Assembly (NCBI GenBank): GCA_022009815.1
Contig: CP091725.1
Coordinates: 1,364,001-1,428,000 of the forward strand
Reading direction: 5' to 3'
Length of the DNA: 64,000 nucleotides
Origin: Bacteroidales bacterium
Lineage (GTDB): Bacteria > Bacteroidota > Bacteroidia > Bacteroidales > Muribaculaceae
The notes under the pieces were generated by a model, which ran no database searches, was not told the origin of the DNA, and saw only the letters and a list, made by a program, of their open reading frames with translations. Shown here piece after piece: positions 17,902 through 27,819 of the stretch. Within the stretch, counting starts at the first letter, position 1. Every line of letters begins with the position of its first letter. Both the position numbers and the translations under genes were made by a program.

Positions 17902-20900
17902 ATGAAGAAACAGATTCTACTATTTTGTTTTTTGTTTTTCGCAATGATAGGCTTTGCGGAAAACGTGAACATTACAGGAGTTGTTACTTCTGCCGAAGAC
18001 GGTGAGCCGCTGATTGGCGCATCCGTCCAAGTAAAAGGCAACCCTTCGCAAGGAGTGGCCACCGACATTGATGGCAATTACACCATTTCTGTTCCGACGG
18101 GCGCCACGCTTCAGTATTCTTTTGTGGGCTGCAAGACCCAGGAAAAAACAGTCGTAAAGTCGGGCACATATAATATTGTGCTTGCAAGCGACTCTCACAT
18201 GCTCAACGAGGTTGTGGCTATCGGCTACGGCGTGATGAAGAAAAGCGACCTTACCGGTTCGGTTACCAGTGTCGACGCCGACAAGCTTAAGAAAACTCCA
18301 GCCTCCAACCTTGCAAACGCCCTTCAGGGACAGGCTGCAGGTGTGACCATCAACTCAAACAGTGGACAGCCGGGTGCGGCTCCTGAGGTGCGCATCCGCG
18401 GTGTCGGTACGGTCAACGGCGCTTCTCCTATCTATGTAGTCGACGGTGTTATCGTTGACGACATCTCGTTCCTCAGCCCTAACGACATCCAGTCGACAGA
18501 GGTGCTGAAAGACGCCAGCGCAACAGCCATCTATGGTTCGCGCGGTGCCAACGGTGTCATCATCGTCACCACACGCAACGGCGCCACCGACGAGAAGACC
18601 CGCGTCACCCTCGATGCCTATGTCGGCGTTCAGCAGCGTTGGCGCAAACTTGACGTGATGAACGCCAAGGACTTCGCCGACACGCGTATCGCCATCAACG
18701 GCACAAAATCAGAAAAGGCTTTCTATGAGAAGCAGGGATTCAACAAATGGCTGTCGGCGTTCTGCCTTGGTACATCGGAGTATTATCCAACGGTCTACGA
18801 TGCGGATAAGAACCCGACAGGATTTGACTACTCGGCAGTCGACACCGACTGGCAGGACGAAGTGTTCCGCAATGCATTGATTCAGAACTATCACCTCGCA
18901 ATCGACGGTGGCAGTAAGAAGACTACATATTCGTTGAGCGGCAGTTGGTACTCTCAGGAAGGTACGCTTATAGGTTCTAAGTATCAGCGCTTAACGGTGC
19001 GCCTCAACACGTCGCATCAGGTGAAAAAATGGTTGAAGGTTGGCGAGAACGTATCGTTCATGGCCTCGACAGCGCGCAACGCGATGAACAACTCGGAGAG
19101 TGCCGGCGCTTCGGTGCTTTCAGCCGCCTTGGCGATGGCGCCATGGGATCCGGTGCGCTATCCGGAAGGCTCGGTGACGCGCAAGGGAAAGGATTTGAGC
19201 GGACAGATTGCCGCCGGCTCCAACTTCAAGAATGTGACAAACCCGTTCTCGATGGTCGAGATGAGCCATCCGAAGGATCGTTATGAGCGCTTCGTGGGCA
19301 ACGTTTGCAGAAATCAACCCAATCGAGGGCTTGACTTTCCGTTCGAGCTACAGTTTTGACTACAATATCCACACTTTGAAGGAGTTCAAGGAAGCATACG
19401 AATTTTCGGCATACGACAAGAATGCGAAAAACTTCCTGTCCTCGCTTATGGGACGTTATTACAACTGGACGGTCGACAATATTCTCACTTACGCCCGCAC
19501 AATCGGTAAGCACGACTTCTCGGCAATGGTCGGACAGACGGTTGAGGAGTACAATTACTATGGTATCAGCAGTTCTGGTTCTACAATCCTGAACCCGGTT
19601 GAGAAAAATTGGTTTCTCTCGAAGGTTACCGATGATTTCGGCCGTCCAGCCGACTCAGTGTCGCGCAACCGCCGCGTATCTATGCTCGGACGTCTGCATT
19701 ACAGTTACAACAACCGTTACCTTGTGACATTCAACTTCCGTGCCGATGGCTCAAGCAAGTTCCCCGACAAACCGTGGGGCTACTTCCCTTCTACTGCTTT
19801 GGCATGGAAAGTCAGCGAGGAAAGTTTTATGAAGGATTTCCACAATCTCGACCTTCTCAAAATCCGTGCAGGTTGGGGACGCGTAGGCAATGATAATATC
19901 GGCAACGATGCGTTTATGCTCAAGGTGTTCAACGAAGGCCCGACATTCGTTGACTATGTGTTCGGCAAGGACCAGCAGCTCGCCAACGGTGCCACGGTGC
20001 TCACGTGGGTGAACAACGGTGGACATTGGGAAACACCGAGCAATGGAGCTTGGGCGTTGACTTCGGTTTGTGGAAAAACAAACTCACGGGTTCTGTCGAC
20101 TTCTTCCTCCGCAACACAAAGGATATGCTTATGAATGTCACCGCTCCGGCTCACGTGGGCAACCGCTACTCGGCAATGAGCAATGTGGGCACAGTGCGTA
20201 ACCGTGGTATTGAAATTACGCTTGAACACCGCAACCAGATTGGCGATTTCGGCTACTCGATCGGTGGCAACGTGTCGTTTATCGACAACGAGCTTACTGG
20301 TCTTAATGGCGGCTCACCGATTTATTCAAACTACAGCAATATAATGGTTGTTGACCAAGGCTATCCATTGTACTATTTCTGGGGTTACCAATACGACGGT
20401 ATGTATAAGACCGACGAGGAGGCTCTTGAATACCTGACAGCCTATGACTCGAAGTCGATACCGTTCCATGCCGGCGACGCCAAGTATCGCGACAACAACC
20501 ATGACGGCAAGATTGACGACAACGACCGTGTGAAACTTGGCTCGTCGATTCCATGGCTCAACTACGGTTTGAACATCGGCTTGAATTGGAAAAACTTTGA
20601 CTTGCAGCTCTTCTTCCAGGGTGTGGCAGGCAACAAGATTTACAACCAACTCCGCCACCGCTTGGAGGGCACAGGCACGAACAATGCGCTCAGTCCTGTG
20701 ATGAAGAATGCATGGATGCAGCACACCAACGATGCCGGTGAGACATATTATGACGGTTCGATTCCAAACCCGAAGAATTCAATCAACTACTATGTATCCG
20801 ACCGCTTCCTCGAGAATGGATCCTATTTCCGCTTGAAGAATATGCAGCTTGGTTACACTATTCCGACCAGTGCCATCCGCAAGATTGGCTTGGAGTCGTG

Positions 20901-21039
20901 CCGCCTTTATTTGCAGGGCAGCAACCTGCTGACTGCCACAAAATACACTGGATTTGACCCTGAGGTCGGTGGTGGTGTCGACTATGGCAACTATCCGCAG
21001 GCACGCTCGTTTATCTTCGGTGCCAACATCTCTTTCTAA
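17902..21039 (+). CDS. SusC-type TonB-dependent outer-membrane transporter (two frameshifts)
   Basis: Outer-membrane importer for glycan oligosaccharides. Signal peptide, N-terminal carboxypeptidase-regulatory-like domain (VNITGVVTSAEDGEPLIGAS), plug domain (NALQGQAAGVTI, VRIRGVGTVNGASPIYVVDG, DASATAIYGSRGANGVI) and a large beta barrel ending RSFIFGANISF with terminal Phe. The reading frame is lost twice: at 19304-19306 (T5 read as T3; expect FVGNVFAEINPIEGLTF) and at 20031-20033 (A4 read as A3; expect HWENTEQWSLGVDF). Reconstructed length is 1046 aa, typical. Followed 20 bp later by its SusD. The gene set downstream indicates beta-1,3-glucan as substrate. Confidence 0.92.
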
Positions 21040-21059
21040 CTTAAAATCAGAAAACGACA

Positions 21060-22637
21060 ATGAAAACTAAATATTTATTGAAAGCATTCTGCGGCGTGAC
21101 TCTCGTTGTTTCCGCCACATCGTGCAACGATTGGCTGAAAGAGGATGCCCCCGGAAAGTCAAGTCCCGATGACTACTTCGCGCAGGGCAAGGCTGCCATA
21201 CAGTCGGTCAATGCCGCGTATGCTCCTCTTGAATGGGAGTTCAACAAGACATATTTCTCAGAGTGGTATATTGGCGACATCGCCTCTGATGATGCACTCA
21301 AAGGCGGCGAGAACACCGCTGACGACGGCAATGCCTACGATATCGACAATTTCAAGACAAATGCCAACAATGGAATTCTGCTGGATTTCTATCGCGCGCA
21401 GTATCAGGGCATACAGCGATGCAATCTTGCGCTTGTCGAGGTGGACGGCATTGAGCCTGACGAGGCTATGACTGCCGACCGCAAGCAGTGTCTGCTTGGC
21501 GAACTTTATTACTTGCGGGCTTTCTACTACTTCCGCCTTGTGCGCATTTTCGGTGGTGTTCCTTATGTAGACAAGGTGATTGACAGTCAAAAGAACTGGA
21601 GGCAGCCGCGCGCCACTGCAGAGGAAATCTACAGCCATATCGTCGACGACCTCAAACAGGCAGAGCAGTTGCTTTGGAACAAGAGCCAGTATGCCGACGA
21701 GGATCTCGGCCGTGCCACGAAGGGCGCGGCGCAGGCTATGCTGCTGAAGGCATATCTCTATATGCACGACTATGACAACGCATACGAGTGGGGCAAGAAA
21801 TTCTTTGAGGACCAACAGAGCGAATACAATCTTTGCCCGAACTATGCCGACAACTTCACTCTCGCCGGTGAGAATGGACCTGAATCGGTGTTCGAAATCC
21901 AGTATATGGCAGACCCGACGAGCGACTATGGTGAAGGATTCGGATTCTCTCGCGGTACGTTCACCACGATTCTTACGCGTAGTCGTGCCGCATCGCTCGG
22001 TGGTAACAAAGGATGGGGATTCGACCGCCCGACACAGAATCTGTACAAGGAGTTTGAAGACGGCGACATTCGTCGTGATGTGGCAATCTCGAAGCCTACG
22101 GACAGCGAGATCGACGGCAATGCCGAACTCAATTATCTTGGCAATGTCTATAACAACAACAAGACATCATATTGCGAGAACGGCATATATATCGCTCTTG
22201 ACCACCCGTCGCGCAGTCCGCTCAACTATCGTCTGATCCGCTTGTCGGACGTTATGCTGATGTATGCCGAGGCTGCTCTTGAAAGCGGCAAGGATATCGC
22301 AGTGGCAAAAACAATGCTCAACAAGGTGCGCGAACGTGTCGGAATGCCGGCATTCCCTGGATATCGCGGCTACAGCGACAACACCGAAGACTTGCGCAAG
22401 GCAATCCGCCATGAGCGTCGTGTGGAGTTGGCAATGGAAGGCCACCGCTGGTTCGACCTTTGCCGTTGGGGCATCGCCTATGAGGTGATGGATAAGGACA
22501 ACGGTTCTTACGGCAAAAACGAGAGTGCCGAGGCACGCGCCGAAATGGCATCGTTTGTAAAAGGCAAGCACGAGCTGTTCCCGATTCCGGCAGAGGAAAT
22601 CAACCTTAACCCGATGGAGCAGAACAACGGATACTAA
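21060..22637 (+). CDS. SusD/RagB-type outer-membrane glycan-binding lipoprotein
   Basis: 525 aa surface lipoprotein that caps the SusC barrel and captures oligosaccharides. Signal peptide with lipobox SATSC (lipidated Cys about residue 22), then NDWLKEDAPGKSSPDDYF, the TPR-like LLGELYYLRAFYYFRLVR, ATKGAAQAMLLKAYLYMHDY and the C-terminal RRVELAMEGHRWFDLCRWG typical of the family. Complete, in frame, and directly behind SusC. Confidence 0.94.
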   Translation: MKTKYLLKAFCGVTLVVSATSCNDWLKEDAPGKSSPDDYFAQGKAAIQSVNAAYAPLEWEFNKTYFSEWYIGDIASDDALKGGENTADDGNAYDIDNFKTNANNGILLDFYRAQYQGIQRCNLALVEVDGIEPDEAMTADRKQCLLGELYYLRAFYYFRLVRIFGGVPYVDKVIDSQKNWRQPRATAEEIYSHIVDDLKQAEQLLWNKSQYADEDLGRATKGAAQAMLLKAYLYMHDYDNAYEWGKKFFEDQQSEYNLCPNYADNFTLAGENGPESVFEIQYMADPTSDYGEGFGFSRGTFTTILTRSRAASLGGNKGWGFDRPTQNLYKEFEDGDIRRDVAISKPTDSEIDGNAELNYLGNVYNNNKTSYCENGIYIALDHPSRSPLNYRLIRLSDVMLMYAEAALESGKDIAVAKTMLNKVRERVGMPAFPGYRGYSDNTEDLRKAIRHERRVELAMEGHRWFDLCRWGIAYEVMDKDNGSYGKNESAEARAEMASFVKGKHELFPIPAEEINLNPMEQNNGY

Positions 22638-22650
22638 AAACAACAAAAAC

Positions 22651-22683
22651 AGGAAGGCGGACACACGTCTGTCCGCCCTCCTT
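22651..22683 (+). promoter_or_regulatory. Intercistronic hairpin after susD
   Basis: GGCGGACA pairs with TGTCCGCC (loop CACGTC), extended by AGGA/TCCT, followed by TTAAAAA and no clear T run. More likely an mRNA-stabilising or processing hairpin, or a leaky terminator, than a full stop. Confidence 0.55.
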
Positions 22684-22731
22684 AAAAATAAAAACTTAAT
22701 CATTTAATCATTCACTAAAATTTTACCAATT

Positions 22732-23664
22732 ATGAAAAATTTGACTCTTTTGGCTGCTATGGCAGTTTGTGGCGTAGGTATCGCCAATGCACAGTATGTA
22801 GGTGACCCTGCATTGTCAAAAACAACTTCAACAGGCAACTTGTATGACGTTGTTCTTCTCGACAATGCCAGCATCGAGTCTTTGAAGACTTCTGGCAAGA
22901 CTGTTCAAGACCTTCGTGCGGACGACGTAAACCGTTTCCTCTATGTTTGGGACAATACTTTCGTTGCTGGTGACGGCTCTTATCCTGGCGTAGACATGCA
23001 GATGGACGGCTACGTTTCTTTTGACGTGTCAACAATTGGCTGGTCAGGCGCTGGATTCAACATTGCAAACGCTGCTGCCGATCTCAAGCACTTCACTGAC
23101 AACACTCACTTCCACTGCGGTCTTCGCTCAACAAATGGCATCAAAAATGTAGCGCTTATCATCGGTGACGGTTATGCTTTTGAGAACAAGAACGACAAAT
23201 GGACTCCTGCAAAGATTTCTGTCGGATCGGAGGCTTTTGTTGACAATGGCGCTTCTTATCCATTGGTAGGCAACTTCAGCGCTGACGGCGAATGGGTGGC
23301 TGTCGACATCACTTTGGGTCAGCTCAAGAAATTGTGGCCTGACTTCAACTACAAGGCTGTAGGTTTCGGTGGCAACCTCTTAGCAGTCCTTGGTGGCGGC
23401 ACAGCAGGCAAAAACATCTGCCTCGACGCTGCTTATTTCTACACTCCTGGCGAAGGTTCTGTTGAAGGCATCGCAGCCGACGCTGACATCATCGTTACTG
23501 CACGCACAATCAACGCTGCCGGCGCAGAGGAAATCGCTCTCTACAACCTCGCAGGTCAGCTCGTTAAGAAGGTAAACTCTTCTGTAATGGGTGTTGAGGA
23601 CGTTGCTGCAGGCGCCTACATCGTGAAGGCTGGCAATGCTGTGAAGAAAGTCGTTTTGAAATAA
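22732..23664 (+). CDS. Secreted protein with C-terminal sorting domain, probable surface glycan-binding protein
   Basis: 310 aa. Signal peptide (MKNLTLLAAMAVCGVGIANA), then a beta-rich module of about 220 residues beginning QYVGDPALSKTTSTGNLYD, and a C-terminal type IX-like sorting domain (EIALYNLAGQLVKKV to AGAYIVKAGNAVKKVVLK). I do not recognise the central module as a named CBM. Its position right after SusD is where PULs keep a surface glycan-binding protein, and the same module is fused to the GH16 enzyme that follows. Carbohydrate binding is therefore inferred, not seen. Bounded by hairpins on both sides. Confidence 0.72.
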   Translation: MKNLTLLAAMAVCGVGIANAQYVGDPALSKTTSTGNLYDVVLLDNASIESLKTSGKTVQDLRADDVNRFLYVWDNTFVAGDGSYPGVDMQMDGYVSFDVSTIGWSGAGFNIANAAADLKHFTDNTHFHCGLRSTNGIKNVALIIGDGYAFENKNDKWTPAKISVGSEAFVDNGASYPLVGNFSADGEWVAVDITLGQLKKLWPDFNYKAVGFGGNLLAVLGGGTAGKNICLDAAYFYTPGEGSVEGIAADADIIVTARTINAAGAEEIALYNLAGQLVKKVNSSVMGVEDVAAGAYIVKAGNAVKKVVLK

Positions 23665-23686
23665 TATTGTTTCAACAAAAATTCAG

Positions 23687-23745
23687 GTTGGCGGATGGAA
23701 ATCCGCCAACTTAACTTCTAAAAGTCCGGCGGCAAATGCTGCCGG
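23687..23745 (+). promoter_or_regulatory. Two intercistronic hairpins before the first GH16 gene
   Basis: A perfect 10-bp stem GTTGGCGGAT/ATCCGCCAAC with GGAA loop (23687-23710) is followed by CCGGCGGC/GCTGCCGG (23726-23745). No T run follows the first; expression of downstream genes may be tuned here by partial termination or RNA stability. Confidence 0.6.
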
Positions 23746-23815
23746 CAATCATACAGACCGCCACGACTGCGACTGTGGCAAAACAAAAACTCGAAACAAT
23801 ATTAAAGAAAAAATA

Positions 23816-25738
23816 ATGAATCTCAGCAAGAAACTACTCTTCATGGCGTTGGCTTCGTACGCAGCGCTTCCAGCAGTGGCTAAAGACGCTCAGGTGGGCA
23901 CCGGCGAGACCGACGGATACCGTTTGGTGTGGCAGGATTTGTTTGACGACCCCGAGCTGCGTCCGGACCGTTGGAACATTGAGGTGAACGGTTCCGGTGG
24001 AGGCAACAACGAGTTGCAGTTCTACACCGACCTCGACCGCAATGTGCGTCTCGGCGACGACGGCAAGGGCAACCATTGCCTTATTCTGACGGCTGTGCGC
24101 GAGGTGTATAACGGCAAGCAGTTCACTTCGGGACGCATAAATTCAAAAAACAAGGTGGCGTTTACCCACGGAAAGGTGGAGGCTGCCATAAGACTGCCGA
24201 AAACTGCCAACGGCTTGTGGCCGGCATTCTGGATGATGGGCAACGACTTTGACCAAGTGGGCTGGCCTAAATGCGGCGAGACCGACATTATGGAGTTCGG
24301 TCACATCGACGGCATCAACCGCGGTGTTCAGGACCGCTATTTCAACGGCGCATGCCATTGGGGACAGTCGTGGGACAACCATCCCAACTATGCCCGTGCG
24401 GTGACCTATGACTACAGCCTTCAGGATGGAGAGTTCCACATCTATACCTGCATTTGGGATCAGAACCGCATAGCTATGTATGTCGATCTCGACAAGCATC
24501 CAGATGCCAAACCTTATTATGAGATGACAATTCCCGCAACCGGCGACACCGGCGCACCGGGATATTACTTCCACAAGGAGAACTTTATATTGTTCAACCT
24601 CGCTGTGGGAGGCAATTTCCCAAATATCTGGGATGCTGCGGGCATCACCGCGCTCAACAACGGAAACGGCAACCAGGCAAGCATGTATGTGAACTATGTG
24701 AAGGTGTATCAGAAAGGCACTGCCGATGAGTCGCTCAACACACTGTCGCCTGGCGATAGCCAAGGCGGTGATAATAACCAAGGCGGCGGAAATCAGGGTG
24801 GTGATAATAACCAAGGTGGTGGAAGCCAAGGTGGTGGAAGCCAAGGCGGCGATGAGTCGCAGTATGTATGCGACCCTGCCTTGTCCAACACAACATCTGT
24901 AGGCAGATTGTATGATGTCGTGCTTCTTGACGGAGCAGGCGTTGAATCGTTGAGGGCTGCGGGTAAGACTGTTCAAGACCTCCGCATGGACGATGCAAAC
25001 CGTTTCTTCTATATTTGGGAAAACACATTTGCAGAAGCCGACCAGTCGTATCCTGGCGTAGGAATGCATACCGATGGCTACACATCGTTGGACGTAACGA
25101 ATGTCGGTTGGTCCGGCGCAGGTTTCTGCATCGTCAATGCGGCCGCAGATTTGCGACATTTCACAGACGACACTCATTTCCACTGCGGTCTGCGCACAAC
25201 AAATGGATTGAGAAACGCCGCTCTTATCATTGGTGACGGTTATGTTTGGGGTGACAACAACAACAAATGGTCGCCTGCAAAAATATCTGTCGGATCGGAG
25301 GCTTTTGTTGACAATGGCGCTTCTTATCCATTGGTGGGCAACTTTGATGCAGACGGCGAATGGGTGGCTGTCGACATCACTCTCGGTCAGCTCAAGAAAT
25401 TGTGGCCGAGCTTCAACTACAAGGCTGGCGGCTTTGGCGGAAACATCCTTTCGTTCCTCGCTGGCGGCACAACAGGCAAGAACATCAGCCTCGACGCTGT
25501 TTACTTCTACACTCCTGGCAATGGCGAAAGCGCAGTCGCTGGAGTGGTGGCCGACACCGACATCATAGTTACCGCTCGCACTGTCAATGCCGCGGGAACT
25601 GATGAAATTGCTCTCTACAATCTCGCCGGACAACTCGTCAGGAAGGTGAATGCTTCTATAATGGGTATAGAGGATATTGCTGCCGGCATCTATATTGTAA
25701 AGGCTGGCAATGCAGTGAAGAAAGTTGTATTGAAATAA
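23816..25738 (+). CDS. GH16 beta-glucanase fused to a C-terminal binding-like module
   Basis: 640 aa secreted endo-glucanase of family GH16, laminarinase type. Signal peptide, GH16 domain (about residues 35-310) with catalytic GETDIME: Glu154 nucleophile and Glu159 acid/base, the bulged form typical of beta-1,3-glucanases. A low-complexity Gly/Gln/Asn linker (about 315-345) leads to a module homologous to the 22732-23664 protein (CDPALSNTTSVGRLYD), and then a type IX-like C-terminal sorting domain ending YIVKAGNAVKKVVLK. Its first 880 bp are nearly identical to the next gene at an exact 1940-bp offset, a recent tandem duplication. Predicted cell-surface enzyme. Confidence 0.9.
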   Translation: MNLSKKLLFMALASYAALPAVAKDAQVGTGETDGYRLVWQDLFDDPELRPDRWNIEVNGSGGGNNELQFYTDLDRNVRLGDDGKGNHCLILTAVREVYNGKQFTSGRINSKNKVAFTHGKVEAAIRLPKTANGLWPAFWMMGNDFDQVGWPKCGETDIMEFGHIDGINRGVQDRYFNGACHWGQSWDNHPNYARAVTYDYSLQDGEFHIYTCIWDQNRIAMYVDLDKHPDAKPYYEMTIPATGDTGAPGYYFHKENFILFNLAVGGNFPNIWDAAGITALNNGNGNQASMYVNYVKVYQKGTADESLNTLSPGDSQGGDNNQGGGNQGGDNNQGGGSQGGGSQGGDESQYVCDPALSNTTSVGRLYDVVLLDGAGVESLRAAGKTVQDLRMDDANRFFYIWENTFAEADQSYPGVGMHTDGYTSLDVTNVGWSGAGFCIVNAAADLRHFTDDTHFHCGLRTTNGLRNAALIIGDGYVWGDNNNKWSPAKISVGSEAFVDNGASYPLVGNFDADGEWVAVDITLGQLKKLWPSFNYKAGGFGGNILSFLAGGTTGKNISLDAVYFYTPGNGESAVAGVVADTDIIVTARTVNAAGTDEIALYNLAGQLVRKVNASIMGIEDIAAGIYIVKAGNAVKKVVLK

Positions 25739-25755
25739 TATAGAAAGAAAAAATA

Positions 25756-26919
25756 ATGAATCTCAGCAAGAAACTACTCTTCATGGCGTTGGCTTCGTGC
25801 GCAGCGCTTCCAGCAGTGGCTAAAGACGCTCAGGTGGGCACCGGCGAAACCAACGGATACCGGTTGGTGTGGCAGGATTTGTTTGACGACTCCGAGCTGC
25901 GTCCGGACCGTTGGAACATTGAGGTGAACGGTTCCGGCGGCGGCAACAACGAGTTGCAGTTCTACACCGACCTCGACCGCAATGTGCGTCTCGGCGACGA
26001 CGGCAAGGGCAACCATTGCCTTATTCTGACGGCTGTGCGCGAGGTGTATAACGGCAAGCAGTTCACTTCGGGACGCATAAATTCAAAAAACAAGGTGGCG
26101 TTTACCCACGGAAAGGTGGAGGCTGCCATAAGACTGCCGAAAACTGCCAACGGCTTGTGGCCGGCATTCTGGATGATGGGCAACGACTTTGACCAAGTGG
26201 GCTGGCCTAAATGCGGCGAGACCGACATTATGGAGTTCGGTCACATCGACGGCATCAACCGCGGTGTTCAGGACCGCTATTTCAACGGCGCATGCCATTG
26301 GGGACAGTCGTGGAACAACCATCCCAACTATGCCCGTGCGGTGACCTACAACTACAGCCTTCAGGACGATGAGTACCACATCTATACCTGCATCTGGAAT
26401 CAGGAGCGCATAGCTATGTATGTCGATCTCGACAAGTATCCGAATGCCGCTCCTTATTATGAGATGACAATTCCCGCAACCAGCGACACCGGCGCACCGG
26501 GATATTACTTCCACAAGGAGAACTTCATATTGTTCAACCTCGCTGTGGGTGGCAATTTCCCAAATATCAGGGATGCATCGGGCATTACCGCACTCAATGC
26601 CGGAAACGGCAACCAGGCAAGCATGTATGTGAACTATGTGAAAGTTTATCAGAAAGGCACTGCCGACGAGTCGCTCAACACGCTGTCGCCTGGCGATGAG
26701 CAGGGTGGCGCGTCTGTCGGTGATGTGGTTGCCGAAACTGAAATTGCATTCGACGGCAATACGGTAGCAGTGTCGGTTCCATCGACAATCTGCGTCTACA
26801 ACATCAACGGAAGCCTTGTGCGCTCGGCTTGCGGCACGGAAATCTCCGTGGCTGACCTGCAGGGCGGTGTCTACATTGTGAAATGCGGACAGGCAACAAA
26901 GAAAATCGTAATCCGATAA
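25756..26919 (+). CDS. GH16 beta-glucanase with C-terminal sorting domain
   Basis: 387 aa. Signal peptide and GH16 domain nearly identical to the preceding gene, including GETDIMEFGHIDG with both catalytic Glu residues. After the shared LNTLSPGDEQGG the protein lacks the binding-like module and goes straight to a short sorting domain (ICVYNINGSLVRS to GGVYIVKCGQATKKIVIR). So the duplication pair differs by presence of the accessory module. Sequence differences lie mainly in surface loops (NNHPNYARAVTYNYSLQDDEYH). Likely surface endo-beta-1,3-glucanase. Confidence 0.9.
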   Translation: MNLSKKLLFMALASCAALPAVAKDAQVGTGETNGYRLVWQDLFDDSELRPDRWNIEVNGSGGGNNELQFYTDLDRNVRLGDDGKGNHCLILTAVREVYNGKQFTSGRINSKNKVAFTHGKVEAAIRLPKTANGLWPAFWMMGNDFDQVGWPKCGETDIMEFGHIDGINRGVQDRYFNGACHWGQSWNNHPNYARAVTYNYSLQDDEYHIYTCIWNQERIAMYVDLDKYPNAAPYYEMTIPATSDTGAPGYYFHKENFILFNLAVGGNFPNIRDASGITALNAGNGNQASMYVNYVKVYQKGTADESLNTLSPGDEQGGASVGDVVAETEIAFDGNTVAVSVPSTICVYNINGSLVRSACGTEISVADLQGGVYIVKCGQATKKIVIR

Positions 26920-26925
26920 CTTGAA

Positions 26926-27819
26926 ATGAACAGACTGACAAAGATATTATTTATAGCAATGGCTGTCGCAGTCGGTTTTGACGCCTACGCTGTTCCGAAA
27001 AAAGGAGGATACAAGCTGGTGTGGGAGGACAATTTCGACGGCGCCGCTCTCAACCGCGACTACTGGAACGTGGAGGTCAACGGCTCGGGCTGCGGCAACA
27101 ATGAGTTGCAGTACTATGTCGACAATGCTGACAACGTGGCTGTGCGCGACGGAAATCTCGTCATCACAGCCCGTCGTCAGGACTACGACGGACACGCGTT
27201 TACTTCCGGACGCGTCAACACCTGTGGAAAGGTGGGGTTTACATACGGAATCGTTGAGGCGCGCATCAAACTGCCGAAGACTGCCAATGGCTTGTGGCCG
27301 GCATTCTGGATGATGGGCGACGACATCAAGGAGTGCGGTTGGCCGGCATGCGGCGAGACCGATGTGCTCGAGATGGGACATGCCGACGGCATCATGGACG
27401 GAACGCAGGAACGCTTGTTCAACGGCGCGCTCCACTGGGGTGTCAGCTCCGACAAGCACTGTCAGCAGGTGGCTGCCGGAAAGCATCAGTCGAGCCTCCA
27501 GGACGGAGAGTTTCACATATATACTGTTGTGTGGACTCCGACACGGATAGAAATGTTTGTCGACAACGCCGACAAGCCTTATCTGTCGGCGGCGATAGGC
27601 AAGAACAGCGACAAGCACGCCTTCTTCAACAAGGCCAACTTCCTGTTGTTCAACCTCGCCGTAGGCGGCGATTTCCCAAACATCCACAATGCCGACAATG
27701 TGACAGCGATACCTGCCGGCGGCGCGGAGATGCTTGTCGACTATGTGCGCGTTTATCAACCCAAGAAGCAAATATCATTGAATATCAAAAATAACAGAAA
27801 AACTTCCTACCTAATATGA
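26926..27819 (+). CDS. GH16 beta-glucanase, probably periplasmic
   Basis: 297 aa, more divergent third GH16. Signal peptide (about 22 residues), GH16 fold with LVWEDNFDGAALNRDYWN, and catalytic GETDVLE: Glu144 and Glu149. It ends soon after the domain (YVRVYQPKKQ) with a short polar tail and has no sorting domain, unlike its two neighbours; a periplasmic location is inferred. Its stop overlaps the next start (ATGA at 27816-27819), so it is coupled to the GH3 glycosidase that would take its products. Confidence 0.88.
   Translation: MNRLTKILFIAMAVAVGFDAYAVPKKGGYKLVWEDNFDGAALNRDYWNVEVNGSGCGNNELQYYVDNADNVAVRDGNLVITARRQDYDGHAFTSGRVNTCGKVGFTYGIVEARIKLPKTANGLWPAFWMMGDDIKECGWPACGETDVLEMGHADGIMDGTQERLFNGALHWGVSSDKHCQQVAAGKHQSSLQDGEFHIYTVVWTPTRIEMFVDNADKPYLSAAIGKNSDKHAFFNKANFLLFNLAVGGDFPNIHNADNVTAIPAGGAEMLVDYVRVYQPKKQISLNIKNNRKTSYLI

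Noticed and set aside
24760..24860. Repetitive GGTGGTGATAATAACC-type sequence as a CRISPR or tandem-repeat locus
   Set aside because: It is in frame and encodes the Gly/Asn/Gln linker of the GH16 fusion protein.
24143..25633. Long minus-strand frame of 496 codons across the first GH16 gene
   Set aside because: Shadow of a GC-rich coding gene; composition is not protein-like and the plus strand encodes clear GH16 motifs.
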